Source of the DNA: Pseudomonadota bacterium
GTDB taxonomy: Bacteria > Pseudomonadota > Alphaproteobacteria > Rhizobiales > Tepidamorphaceae
Direction: 5' to 3'
Length of the DNA stretch: 54,946 nt
Assembly: GCA_023458595.1 (NCBI GenBank)
Contig: JAEWYT010000031.1
Span: forward strand, 1 to 54,946
In this document: positions 9,247-17,101 of the stretch, in pieces
Position numbering within the stretch: position 1 is the first letter of the stretch
How the letters are laid out: the number at the start of each line of letters is the position of its first letter
Notes under the pieces: generated by a model
Told to the model about the DNA's origin: nothing
What the model saw: the letters and a program-made list of their open reading frames with translations, nothing else
Database searches by the model: none
Translations under genes and position numbers: made by a program

Positions 9247-11232
9247 ATGACCGATACGCCCACCCGCGACAGACCCTGGATCTTCCGCACCTACGCCGGC
9301 CATTCGACGGCGGCGGAATCGAACCGGCTCTATCGCGGCAACCTCGGCAAGGGCCAGACCGGCCTGTCGATCGCCTTCGATCTGCCCACCCAGACGGGCT
9401 ACGATTCCGATCACGTGCTGGCGCGCGGGGAGGTCGGCAAGGTCGGCGTGCCGATCAGCCATCTCGGCGATATGCGCGCGCTTCTCGACGGCATCCCGCT
9501 CGAGAAGATGAATACGTCGATGACGATCAACGCGACCGCCGCCTGGCTGCTCGCGCTCTACGTCGCCGTCGCCGACGAGCAGGGCGCCGACCGCGGCAAG
9601 CTCACCGGTACCACGCAGAACGACATCATCAAGGAGTATCTCTCCCGCGGCACCTACGTGTACCCGCCCGAACCGTCGATGAAGCTGACCACGGACATCA
9701 TCGCCTGGACCTGCCGGGAGATGCCGAAGTGGAATCCGATGAACGTCTGCTCCTATCACCTGCAGGAGGCAGGCGCGACGCCGGTGCAGGAGCTCGCCTT
9801 CGCGCTCGCCAACGCCATCGCCATCCTCGACAGCGTCAAGGCGTCGGGCGCGATCCCCGACGAGGAGTTTCCCGAGGCGGTGGGGCGCATCTCCTTCTTC
9901 GTCAACGCCGGCATCCGCTTCGTCACCGAGATCTGCAAGATGCGGGCGTTCACCGAGCTGTGGGACGAGATCACGCTCGAGCGCTACGGCATCGAGGACG
10001 CGCGGCACCGCCGGTTCCGCTACGGCGTGCAGGTCAACTCGCTGGGCCTGACCGAACAGCAGCCCGAGAACAACGTGACGCGCATCCTTCTGGAGATGCT
10101 GGCCGTCACCCTGTCGAAAGACGCGCGCGCCCGCGCGGTGCAGCTTCCCGCCTGGAACGAGGCGCTGGGCCTGCCGCGGCCGTGGGACCAGCAGTGGTCG
10201 TTGCGCATGCAGCAGATCCTCGCCTACGAGACCGACCTGCTCGAGTACGGCGACCTGTTCGCCGGATCCGAGGTGGTGACGGCGAAGGTCGAGGCGCTCA
10301 AGGAGGCTGCGCGCGCGGAGCTCAAGTCGGTGCTCGACATCGGCGGCGCGGTGGCCGCCATCGAATCCGGATACATGAAGCAGGCGCTGGTCGCCTCCAA
10401 TACCGAGCGGCTCGAAAGAATCGAACGCGGCGAGATGACGGTGGTCGGCGTCAACGCCTTCACCGAGACCGAGCCGTCGCCGCTCTCGACGGGCACCGGC
10501 GCGGTGCTGACTGTGCCGGAATGGGTCGAGCGCGACCAGATCGAGCGGCTCCTCGCGTGGCGCGAGCAGCGCGACCAGATGGCCGTGGACGCGGCACTGA
10601 AGGAGTTGAAGCGGGCGGCGTCGGAGGGCCGCAACGTCATGGACGCGTCGGTGGCCTGCGCCAAGGCCGGCGTGACGACTGGCGAATGGGGCTGGGCGCT
10701 GCGCGGCGTGTTCGGCGAGTTCCGCGCCCCGACCGGCGTGGGCAGCGCCGCGCGCAACCTCACGGAAGGTCTCGACGAGATCCGCGAGGAAGTGAACCGC
10801 GTCTCGAAGCGGCTCGGCCGCCGGCTCAAGTTCCTGGTCGGCAAGCCGGGCCTCGACGGGCATTCGAACGGAGCCGAGCAGATCGCCGTCAGGGCGCGCG
10901 ACGCGGGCATGGATGTCGTCTACGAGGGCATCCGCCTGACGCCGGCCGAGATCGTCGAGGCCGCGAAGCAGGGTGTCGTCCACGTGATCGGCCTGTCGAT
11001 CCTGTCGGGAAGCCACGTGCCGCTCGTCACCGAGGTCATGAGGCGGATGAAGGAAGCCGGCATCGACGACGTGCCGGTCGTCGTCGGTGGCATCATCCCG
11101 CCGGAGGACGCCGAGACCTTGCTCGAAGCGGGGGTCGCCGGCGTCTACACGCCCAAGGATTTCCGCATCAACGACATCATGGGCGACGTCGTGCGTATCG
11201 TCGACGCGGGCATCGAGAAGGAAGTGGCGTAA
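9247..11232 (+). CDS. ecm: ethylmalonyl-CoA mutase (B12-dependent)
   Basis: Adenosylcobalamin-dependent mutase converting (2R)-ethylmalonyl-CoA to (2S)-methylsuccinyl-CoA, the substrate of Mcd. A single 661-residue chain carries the N-terminal substrate barrel (FRTYAGHSTAAESNRLYRG, FDLPTQTGYDSDHVLARGE) and the C-terminal cobalamin domain with D537-G-H539-S-N-G542, the lower-ligand motif, then LSILSGSHVPLV and VVGGIIPPEDAETL. The LPTQTGYDSDH and NTSMTIN features and location beside ccr and mcd fit Ecm (MeaA) rather than methylmalonyl-CoA mutase. The frame stays open about 1.6 kb upstream, so the start rests on family length and on the ATG after GGGAACCCCGAA. It forms its own unit behind a terminator and the shared operator. 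Confidence 0.96.
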   Translation: MTDTPTRDRPWIFRTYAGHSTAAESNRLYRGNLGKGQTGLSIAFDLPTQTGYDSDHVLARGEVGKVGVPISHLGDMRALLDGIPLEKMNTSMTINATAAWLLALYVAVADEQGADRGKLTGTTQNDIIKEYLSRGTYVYPPEPSMKLTTDIIAWTCREMPKWNPMNVCSYHLQEAGATPVQELAFALANAIAILDSVKASGAIPDEEFPEAVGRISFFVNAGIRFVTEICKMRAFTELWDEITLERYGIEDARHRRFRYGVQVNSLGLTEQQPENNVTRILLEMLAVTLSKDARARAVQLPAWNEALGLPRPWDQQWSLRMQQILAYETDLLEYGDLFAGSEVVTAKVEALKEAARAELKSVLDIGGAVAAIESGYMKQALVASNTERLERIERGEMTVVGVNAFTETEPSPLSTGTGAVLTVPEWVERDQIERLLAWREQRDQMAVDAALKELKRAASEGRNVMDASVACAKAGVTTGEWGWALRGVFGEFRAPTGVGSAARNLTEGLDEIREEVNRVSKRLGRRLKFLVGKPGLDGHSNGAEQIAVRARDAGMDVVYEGIRLTPAEIVEAAKQGVVHVIGLSILSGSHVPLVTEVMRRMKEAGIDDVPVVVGGIIPPEDAETLLEAGVAGVYTPKDFRINDIMGDVVRIVDAGIEKEVA

Positions 11233-11304
11233 GCCCAGACCCGCCTTTCGCCTTCAGCGGGACGGCCCTGGCTCGCGTCGGTGGTTTCTGCCGATCCGTA
11301 TTGC

Positions 11305-11346
11305 AACCATTAGATGCTTACATAATATTGAGCATCTGATGGTTGT
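11305..11346. repeat. 15-bp inverted repeat over a likely promoter
   Basis: Arms CAACCATTAGATGCT and AGCATCTGATGGTTG pair at 14 of 15 positions around a 12-base AT-rich loop. No T tract follows, so this is a poor terminator for ecm. A possible promoter (TTGCAA, 16-base gap, TAATAT) runs through it, with the -10 in the loop. An operator for the downstream lipoprotein gene, or a structured leader, is more likely. The DNA is clearly more AT-rich than its surroundings. Confidence 0.6.
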
Positions 11347-11363
11347 GATTCGGGAGGGGGCAG

Positions 11364-12026
11364 ATGTTGAAGCGTCTCGTGATCGCCGGCGGATGCGCGA
11401 TAGCGCTGGCCGGCTGCACAACGGACAGACCCGAAGACGTCATCTCCAGGTACGGCTACGCGGTCGCGGTTCCCCCGACCAGGAACTACGGGCTGGGAAA
11501 CCTCGTCTACAAGAGGACGAATCCGAGCAATTCGGAGAACGAGATCACCCTCGGCTACATCTGCTCGCCGGAATATGTCCGCTTCCCGGGAGACCCTGAA
11601 AAGTCGACGTCGGAAACGGTGGCGTCGGCAATGAACAAGACGTTCAGCTTCAATGCCGGGTTCCTGCAGCAGCTGGGCCTGACCCTGAGCGCCAAGTACG
11701 TGGACAGCTTCACGATGTCCTTCAAGAACACCGAGGTTCAGGAATACGCCCTGGACAAGCTGTCGGACATCCGGGACACGCTCGGACCGAAATGCGCAGA
11801 CATCCTGGCCGCGATGAAGCGCAAGAACAACGCCTATCAGGTCGTTTCCGCCTTCAAGGCCGATCTCGACTACAAGATCGACTACAGCGCGAACGTGTCC
11901 GCGGACGTGAAGCCGGCCGTCATGCAGGAGCTGAGCGCGGAGTTCGGCATCGACATCTCCGGCGAGCGCGGCCGTGTCGGCAAGGATCTCTTCTACGGGG
12001 TCTATGTCGAGCCGGCGGGCGGTTGA
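11364..12026 (+). CDS. putative lipoprotein, family unknown
   Basis: A 220-residue protein with a clear lipoprotein signal: basic start, hydrophobic core and lipobox LAGC, so Cys18 should be lipidated. The mature part is hydrophilic and mixed alpha/beta in character, with two further cysteines (in YICSPEY and GPKCADIL) that could pair. The middle (about 80-150) looks helical. I recognise no domain. GGGAGGGGG lies just before the ATG. The upstream large hairpin suggests specific control. The downstream gene is convergent, 14 bp away. Confidence 0.8.
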   Translation: MLKRLVIAGGCAIALAGCTTDRPEDVISRYGYAVAVPPTRNYGLGNLVYKRTNPSNSENEITLGYICSPEYVRFPGDPEKSTSETVASAMNKTFSFNAGFLQQLGLTLSAKYVDSFTMSFKNTEVQEYALDKLSDIRDTLGPKCADILAAMKRKNNAYQVVSAFKADLDYKIDYSANVSADVKPAVMQELSAEFGIDISGERGRVGKDLFYGVYVEPAGG

Positions 12027-12040
12027 GGCGCAGGGCGAAA

Positions 12041-12673
12041 CTATCTTGCCCGCACCGCGATCACGTGCACCTTCTGGCCCCTGAGCCGGGTGAAGTGGCC
12101 GACCTCCTCGTGCGACAGGACGGCGATCCGGCCCTCTCCCGCGAGCCGGTCCAGCGCCTCGCCGAAGCCGGAACGCCTCCAGATCACCGAATACACGGTG
12201 AAGGCGAACAGGGCGCCGGGGGCGAGCGCGGCAAGCAGCGGTTCGAGCGCCTCCGGGCCGACGTGGCCGTGGGTGAACAGGCCCGACGAGATGGCGCCCG
12301 CGTAGCTCTCCGGCTCGAGGGGCAGGGTCTTCGTCGCATCGGCTTCGACGAGGTGCCGGTAGAGCCCCTTGCGGCGCGCCTGGTCCAGCATGCTTGACGA
12401 ATAGTCGAGCCCGTCGACGACGACGGAAACACGCTTCGACAGCGCCGCGGCGGTGAGCCCTGTGCCGCAGCCCAGATCGAGCACCGGTCCGTCGCCGCCG
12501 CGCCAACGCGCCGCGAACGCATCGGCGGCGAGTTCGGGGGCCCGGTAGCCGAGCATGTCGACGAGGATCGTGTTGTAGGCGCGGGCGGTCAGCCAGTAGA
12601 CGCCCTTGAGGAGACCGGCGCCGCCCCTGCGCAGCGCCAGCTCCATTTCGGTGTGCGTGAGATCGATGGCCAT
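12041..12673 (-). CDS. class I SAM-dependent methyltransferase
   Basis: About 210 residues with the Rossmann SAM-binding motif I VLDLGCGTGLTAAAL, followed by the acidic residue of motif II in VDGLDYSSSML and motif III-like ADATKTLPLE. The C-terminal half has the expected beta strands (ALFAFTVYS). The substrate is unknown; small-molecule methyltransferases of this type act on lipids, quinones or metabolites. An in-frame ATG lies 15 codons further upstream at 12718, but the extra residues are basic and unlike the fold, so 12673 is preferred. No strong ribosome site distinguishes them. It stands between a convergent lipoprotein gene and the ompA-like gene. Confidence 0.85.
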   Translation of the reverse strand: MAIDLTHTEMELALRRGGAGLLKGVYWLTARAYNTILVDMLGYRAPELAADAFAARWRGGDGPVLDLGCGTGLTAAALSKRVSVVVDGLDYSSSMLDQARRKGLYRHLVEADATKTLPLEPESYAGAISSGLFTHGHVGPEALEPLLAALAPGALFAFTVYSVIWRRSGFGEALDRLAGEGRIAVLSHEEVGHFTRLRGQKVHVIAVRAR

Positions 12674-12749
12674 CGCGGTTTCGCCCCGTTGCGCCGCCCT
12701 TCGCGGCTTCCCCGGCAATGTCGATCCGGCTCGCGCGGCTCTCCGCCGC

Positions 12750-13337
12750 CTACGGCAACGGCCCCAGGTTGACGAGCTGGACGCGGCGATTGACGCCCGA
12801 ATCCGGATTGGCCGGGTTCTTCAGCTGCTCCTCGCCGAGACCGAAGGCCTTCAGCCGCGCCGGCTCGACACGGAAGAAGGACACCAGCGCGTTGCGGATC
12901 GCGTCGGCACGCTTCTGGCTGAGCTCCAGGTTGTACTCCCGCGTTCCCTTGGCGTCGGTATGGCCGACGATGAGGAACTGGTCGCCGAGCAGTATGGGAT
13001 TGTGGAGCGCGTCGGCCATGGCGCCGAGCACGCGGTAGGAGTCCGGCTTGATGATGTCGGAGTTGAAGTCGAACAGGATCTCGACGTCGAAGTTCGGCAG
13101 GTTGGCGAAGTAGTCGAGATACGCGTTGCGTTCCCTCACCTGCTCGCTCTGCTCCGTCTGGATCTTGACCAGCAGTTCGTCGTGCATCTTGTTGAAGTCG
13201 AGAACCGTCGACCGGCTGCCGAGGCCCTGCAGGTCCTTGATCAGGTCCGCGTCGGTGACGGCGGACTGGGCCCGGGCCGCGCCGGAAGAAAGGCCGGCGA
13301 CGGCAAGGGCGGCGAGCGCTATGACGATATTTCTCAT
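12750..13337 (-). CDS. OmpA-family peptidoglycan-binding protein
   Basis: A 195-residue secreted protein: signal peptide ending in GAARAQ (about residue 24), a short helical linker, then an OmpA C-terminal domain (about 85-195). It has the FDFNSDIIKPDSYRVLGAM strand-helix start, the VGHTDAKGTREYNLELSQKR peptidoglycan-binding stretch and the closing NRRVQLV. No beta barrel precedes the domain, so it is probably a periplasmic or outer-membrane-associated peptidoglycan linker rather than a porin. GGAGACAG stands just before the ATG. The next gene upstream on the strand encodes another secreted protein, 89 bp away, so co-expression is possible. Confidence 0.92.
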   Translation of the reverse strand: MRNIVIALAALAVAGLSSGAARAQSAVTDADLIKDLQGLGSRSTVLDFNKMHDELLVKIQTEQSEQVRERNAYLDYFANLPNFDVEILFDFNSDIIKPDSYRVLGAMADALHNPILLGDQFLIVGHTDAKGTREYNLELSQKRADAIRNALVSFFRVEPARLKAFGLGEEQLKNPANPDSGVNRRVQLVNLGPLP

Positions 13338-13426
13338 GATCTGTCTCCGAATGTCTTTCAGTCGGCCGATCCGGATCTGCGCGGCGCCTGAGCGGTCCCG
13401 GCGCCGGATCGGCGTGCCGGTTCGTA

Positions 13427-13891
13427 TCAGCGCCAGCCGGCGTCGGTGACGGCCTGGCTGCAGGGGCCGCTGACCTTGTTGCCGGCCTTCAGGATGCAAC
13501 GCAGGATGCGGCCGTTGCCGGCATCGTACTCCTTGCAGAGCCGCTTGATGTCGGAGGCGCAGATTCCGGCGACGGCCTGCTGCGCGGCGGCGCGCTTCTC
13601 GAGCGAAGCCATTGCTGTCGCGTAGGTCGCCTTGCAGTTCGCCGAGACCCTGCTCATGTTCTTCGCCATGCATTCGCCCATGCCGCTGCCCAGATTGGTG
13701 TTCTTGCAGTATTTGCCGATATCGGCGCCGCAGGCTCTGGCGAGCTCGTCCACCGCCTGGGCGTAGCTGATCGTCTGCGCTTGCGCCGGGGCGGCCGCGA
13801 AAAAGCCTGCGATGGCGAAAATCGTGGCGATCAGCCCGATGGAAGTCCTGGTCGCGCGACCGTGCCGTCCGGCTGTTGCGGGAAATTTCAT
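13427..13891 (-). CDS. secreted protein with two four-cysteine repeats
   Basis: A 154-residue protein with a signal peptide ending AAPAQAQ. The mature part carries eight cysteines in two repeats: C-x7-C-x11-C-x11-C, then C-x7-C-x12-C-x11-C, each with a D-I-[GK] before the second Cys. This pattern resembles the cysteine-rich repeat of Golgi glycoprotein 1-type domains, which bacterial annotation calls cysteine rich repeat-containing protein. The ligand is unknown. The ATG at 13891 is chosen over one seven codons upstream because AGGAGAGG lies eight bases before it and the signal peptide then has normal length. Confidence 0.82.
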   Translation of the reverse strand: MKFPATAGRHGRATRTSIGLIATIFAIAGFFAAAPAQAQTISYAQAVDELARACGADIGKYCKNTNLGSGMGECMAKNMSRVSANCKATYATAMASLEKRAAAQQAVAGICASDIKRLCKEYDAGNGRILRCILKAGNKVSGPCSQAVTDAGWR

Positions 13892-14078
13892 GCGATTCCT
13901 CTCCTGCTGCATGCGAACCGCCTTGCTACGGCGGCATACTATTCATTCACCATACAATTCCGGGCGTCGAACGGAAACGACAATGCCGACGTCGTGTTAC
14001 GGAAATTTCACGGCGGTGTCGCCGGGACCGACGAGGGTGTGCGTGCGAGCGCCTCGAGGGCGGATGGCGCGCCGGTCG

Positions 14079-14702
14079 CTAGCGGCTGTCGGACTTAAGG
14101 CTGTGCTCGACGGCGGCGATCAGGGCGGCGGCGAGGCGGCGGGTGTCGAGCGGGGCTTCGGCGATCGCGGAGAAACCGGCCTCGCCGAGGGTCTCCTCGT
14201 CGAGATCGGCGCGGCCGAGCGCGACCAGCGGCGGCGTCGCGGCGCCGGCTAGGCCGGTGATGGCGCGGGCGGCGGCGAGGCCGGCGAGGCCGTCCATCTC
14301 GACGTCGAGCAGGATGGCGTCGAACGCCTCGCGGGCGAACCGGAGGATCGCCTCCTGAGCGCAGCCCACCGCGACGTGCTCGAGGCCGAGCCGGTCGAGC
14401 AGCACACCGACCATCAGCCGGTTCATCGGGTTGTCCTCGACGAGAAGGACGCGGGGGCGAATGGTCAGGCCCTGGGCGACCGATACGTCGAGCCGGGCGG
14501 GACGGCGGACGGAGCCGTCCGTCAGGGCAGAGAGGGAGACGGTGAGGGGGATGCCCGGATGGGGCAGACCCGCCACGAGTTCGGCCAGGGCGGCGACGCC
14601 CGCTTGGTCCTCGCCACCGTGCGCAGCGGCGACACGGCCGGTCGAACCGGAATCGGCAGTCAAGTCGAAGCCCCCTGGTCGTGCGTCCGTTGGTCGGGAC
14701 AT
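14079..14702 (-). CDS. receiver-domain protein (atypical response regulator)
   Basis: A 207-residue protein. The C-terminal part (about 83-200) is a receiver domain: LLVEDNPMNRLMVGVLLDRL holds the acidic pocket and AILLDVEMDG the phospho-acceptor Asp. VEDNPMNR is typical of receivers at the end of hybrid histidine kinases. The usual Thr and Lys switch positions look degenerate (LVALGRADLDEET; IAEAPLD instead of KP). No output domain follows, and the first 80 residues have no clear fold. It could be a remnant of a hybrid kinase or a free-standing phosphate sink. The ATG follows an A-rich leader without a ribosome site, behind a strong hairpin (14723-14760). Confidence 0.8.
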   Translation of the reverse strand: MSRPTDARPGGFDLTADSGSTGRVAAAHGGEDQAGVAALAELVAGLPHPGIPLTVSLSALTDGSVRRPARLDVSVAQGLTIRPRVLLVEDNPMNRLMVGVLLDRLGLEHVAVGCAQEAILRFAREAFDAILLDVEMDGLAGLAAARAITGLAGAATPPLVALGRADLDEETLGEAGFSAIAEAPLDTRRLAAALIAAVEHSLKSDSR

Positions 14703-14722
14703 GTTTGTTTTGTTTCGGCAGC

Positions 14723-14760
14723 GCCTCCGCCGGCCCCGCTACCGGAAAGCCGGCGGAGGC
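14723..14760. repeat. 12-bp-stem hairpin before the receiver gene
   Basis: GCCTCCGCCGGC (14723-14734) and its exact complement (14749-14760) around a 14-base loop, 21 bases before the receiver gene start. On the minus strand it is followed by an A-rich stretch lacking a ribosome-binding site. It could be a leader structure, a protein-binding site or a terminator remnant. No T tract follows on either strand. Confidence 0.45.
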
Positions 14761-14852
14761 GACGCCTCCCTGTGTTTATGCCAGCATGCTAGAGGCCGGC
14801 ATTTAAGGGAAGGTCAAAGAGAATGCTTTATCGCGTTTAAGGTAAACGGCTG

Positions 14853-15866
14853 ATGCTCGAGGGGCATCGATGCCGCAACGAGGTGTCGGGAGCGCAGCCT
14901 TTGAACGATTCGATCGCCCAGATCTTCTGGATCGTCCTGCCGGTGTTCGGCCTGATTGGTGTCGGCTTTTTCGCCTCGTGGAGCCGCTATCTTCCCGAAT
15001 CGATCGGCGAGGGCCTCGGCGACTTCGTCTTCATGGTCGCGTTGCCGATCCTCCTGTTCAAGACCCTGGCCACCGTCCATTTCCCCGACATCTCGCCCTG
15101 GCCGGTGTGGATCTCCTATTTCGCCGGGGTCGCGGTGTCCTGGGCGCTGTCGGACCTGATGCTGCGCAAGGTGTTCGGGCGCGAGGCGAAGGCGGGCATC
15201 ATCGCCGGCGTCTCGGCGGGGTTCTCGAACGCCGTGCTGCTCGGCATTCCGCTCGTCTTCACCGCCTTCGGCGAGAGCGGCGCGGTGCCGGTGCTGCTGA
15301 TCGTCGCTGTGCAGCTTCCCGTCCTGATGACGGTCAGCACCGTGCTGATCGAATGGGCCGAGCATCGCGACGGCACGGCGACGGGGCCGATCTCCGTTCC
15401 GCGCATCGCCAGCTCGATCGCGCTCAACCTCGTCAAGAACCCGCTCGTCATCGGCATCGTCGGCGGCAGCGTCTGGCGTTATCTGGGCTTCGGCTATTCC
15501 GGCCCGTTGCAGGTGCTCGGCGACCAGATCGCCGTCGTGGCCGTCCCCTGCGCGCTGTTCGCGCTCGGCATGAGCCTGACGAAGTACGGCGTGCGCGGGC
15601 ACGTGCTGCCGGCGGTGTTCATCGCCGGTTTCAAGCTCCTGCTGATGCCGGCGGTCGTCTGGGTCATAGCCGACGAGGTGTTCGGTCTGCCGCCCTTCTG
15701 GGTGACCGTGGTCACTATCGTCGGCGCCTGTCCGACCGGCGTCAACGCCTGGCTGATCGCCAACCGGTTCCGCACCGGCCACGCGGTCGCCGCCAACTCG
15801 ATCACGCTGACCAGCGCGGCCTCGGTCGTCACCCTGTCGTTCTGGCTGTGGATCCTCGGGACCTGA
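14853..15866 (+). CDS. AEC-family transporter (auxin efflux carrier-like)
   Basis: Integral membrane protein, 337 residues from this start, with about ten helices in two halves, typical of the AEC family (for example MdcF): IFWIVLPVFGLIGVGFFASW at the front, NAVLLGIPLVFTAFG in helix four and GACPTGVNAWLIANRF with the conserved P-T-G near helix nine. Family members carry dicarboxylates such as malonate, or amino-acid-like anions; the substrate here is open. A TTG at 14901, preceded by GGGAG, is an alternative start that would trim 16 polar residues. The 3' end overlaps the convergent gluQ by 38 bp. Confidence 0.9.
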   Translation: MLEGHRCRNEVSGAQPLNDSIAQIFWIVLPVFGLIGVGFFASWSRYLPESIGEGLGDFVFMVALPILLFKTLATVHFPDISPWPVWISYFAGVAVSWALSDLMLRKVFGREAKAGIIAGVSAGFSNAVLLGIPLVFTAFGESGAVPVLLIVAVQLPVLMTVSTVLIEWAEHRDGTATGPISVPRIASSIALNLVKNPLVIGIVGGSVWRYLGFGYSGPLQVLGDQIAVVAVPCALFALGMSLTKYGVRGHVLPAVFIAGFKLLLMPAVVWVIADEVFGLPPFWVTVVTIVGACPTGVNAWLIANRFRTGHAVAANSITLTSAASVVTLSFWLWILGT

Positions 15867-16755
15867 GCTGGAGGCCGACCATCCGGCGGATATCCTGCGG
15901 CGTCCTCCCCGCCGCGCGCAGGGCGGCAAGGCTCGTGTCGCCGCGCGTCTTCGACAGCTTCCGGCCGTCGTCGCCCATCAGCAGGCGATGATGGGCGTAG
16001 GCGGGCTCGGGCAGACCGAGCAGCGTCTGGAGAAGGCGGTGGATCGCCGTCGCCTCGTAGAGATCGCGGCCGCGGGTGACGTGGGTGATGCCCTGCAGCG
16101 CGTCGTCGTGCACGACCGAGAGGTGATAGCTCGTCGGCGTTTCCTTCCGGCAGACGACGACGTCGCCCCACACGGCCGGATCGGCGTCGACACGCGCCGC
16201 GTCGGGATTGTCCGGCGAATAGAAGGGATCGCCGAATTCGAGCCAGGAGAGCGGGCCGGCGACCGCGACGGCGCGCGCCATGTCGATGCGGAGCGCATGA
16301 TGGCCGGCCTCCACGAGCGAAATATCGGGCTCGACCGGCTCTTTCGGCCGGCAGGTGCCGGGATAGAGCGGAGAGCCGTCGGGGTCGCGTGGCCAGGGCC
16401 CGCCCGCGCGCTCCTCGATCGCGCCGACGGCGGCTGCGATCTCGGAGCGGCTGCAGGTGCAGGGATAGAGCAGCCCCATCGCGGCGAGCCGCCCGGCCGC
16501 CTCGCGGTAGTCGGCGAAATGGTCCGACTGTCGGCACACCGGCGTTTCCCAATCGAGCCCGAGCCAGGCGAGGTCCTCGTAGATGCCCCGTTCGAACTCG
16601 GGCCGGCAGCGCGTCCCGTCGATGTCCTCGATGCGCAGCAGGAAGCGCCCGCCGACCCGCCGCGCGGCATCGTGGGCGAGAAGCGCCGACAGGGCGTGGC
16701 CCAGATGCAGGGCGCCGGTCGGGCTCGGCGCGAAACGCAGGACGGGGCGCGGCAT
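15829..16755 (-). CDS. gluQ: glutamyl-Q tRNA(Asp) synthetase
   Basis: Attaches glutamate to queuosine at the wobble position of tRNA-Asp. The 308-residue protein is a class I glutamyl-tRNA synthetase catalytic domain (FAPSPTGALHLGHALSALL, with HLGH as the HIGH motif, and GRKLSKTRGD as the KMSKS motif) without the anticodon-binding C-terminal domain, which is the mark of GluQ. A zinc-binding cluster is visible as CTCSRSE and GTCR. A second ATG seven codons upstream (16776) is possible; neither has a good ribosome site. The gene is divergent from alkA across the palindromic element, and its end overlaps the AEC gene by 38 bp. Confidence 0.94.
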   Translation of the reverse strand: MPRPVLRFAPSPTGALHLGHALSALLAHDAARRVGGRFLLRIEDIDGTRCRPEFERGIYEDLAWLGLDWETPVCRQSDHFADYREAAGRLAAMGLLYPCTCSRSEIAAAVGAIEERAGGPWPRDPDGSPLYPGTCRPKEPVEPDISLVEAGHHALRIDMARAVAVAGPLSWLEFGDPFYSPDNPDAARVDADPAVWGDVVVCRKETPTSYHLSVVHDDALQGITHVTRGRDLYEATAIHRLLQTLLGLPEPAYAHHRLLMGDDGRKLSKTRGDTSLAALRAAGRTPQDIRRMVGLQLRSRGSTARTTG

Positions 16756-16822
16756 GGCGGAAACTGATACGCGCATACGCGGCGTCTGCAAACGGGTATG
16801 CCTGCCGTCCGCGCGCGGCTGG

Positions 16823-17088
16823 AGCCTTTCAGGGTCAAATAGAACCATTCTGACGCGGCGCTTTCGGCCCTGGCCCGAAAGCGCCCGTCCCGGAGGGTTT
16901 GCGAGCGGCGGACGCCCGCCGGGAAATCGGGTGTTCCCGATTTCCCTTTCCTTTGCTGACGACATCGGAAGCATCCGATGTCGTTCGAGCCCGCCTTGGC
17001 CGATGCCCGGCATCCCCTGCGCCGCTCTCGACGCCGTATCGCCTCGCCGATCGCAAACAGAACTGTTTCTATTTGACCCTGAAAGGCT
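16823..17088. repeat. 266-bp palindromic element with inverted ends and tandem hairpins
   Basis: The gluQ-alkA intergenic region (346 bp) is largely one structured element. Perfect 22-bp inverted ends (AGCCTTTCAGGGTCAAATAG plus AA at 16823-16844; complement at 17067-17088) flank three tandem hairpins, each with a perfect 11-bp stem: 16857-16885, 16921-16946 and 16959-16984. A smaller one (GATGCC-C-GGCATC) follows near 17000. No open frame with coding character, no transposase and no clear target duplication is present. It resembles a MITE or a mosaic of repeated palindromic units; copies elsewhere in the genome would settle this. The second hairpin is followed by TTTCCTTT and could terminate transcription. 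Confidence 0.75.
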
Positions 17089-17101
17089 TAGTGCTCGCGC
17101 C

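Noticed and set aside
7651..11232. 1193-codon plus-strand frame that would fuse about 530 residues to Ecm
   Set aside because: The upstream part runs out of frame through the permease and GlsB-type genes, contains a terminator and has no protein-like composition; Ecm is complete from 9247.
13938..13950. TATTCATTCACCA as a TetR/FadR half-site
   Set aside because: Only one arm is present and there is no matching GAATGA at the proper distance; the nearby gene has no link to CoA metabolism.
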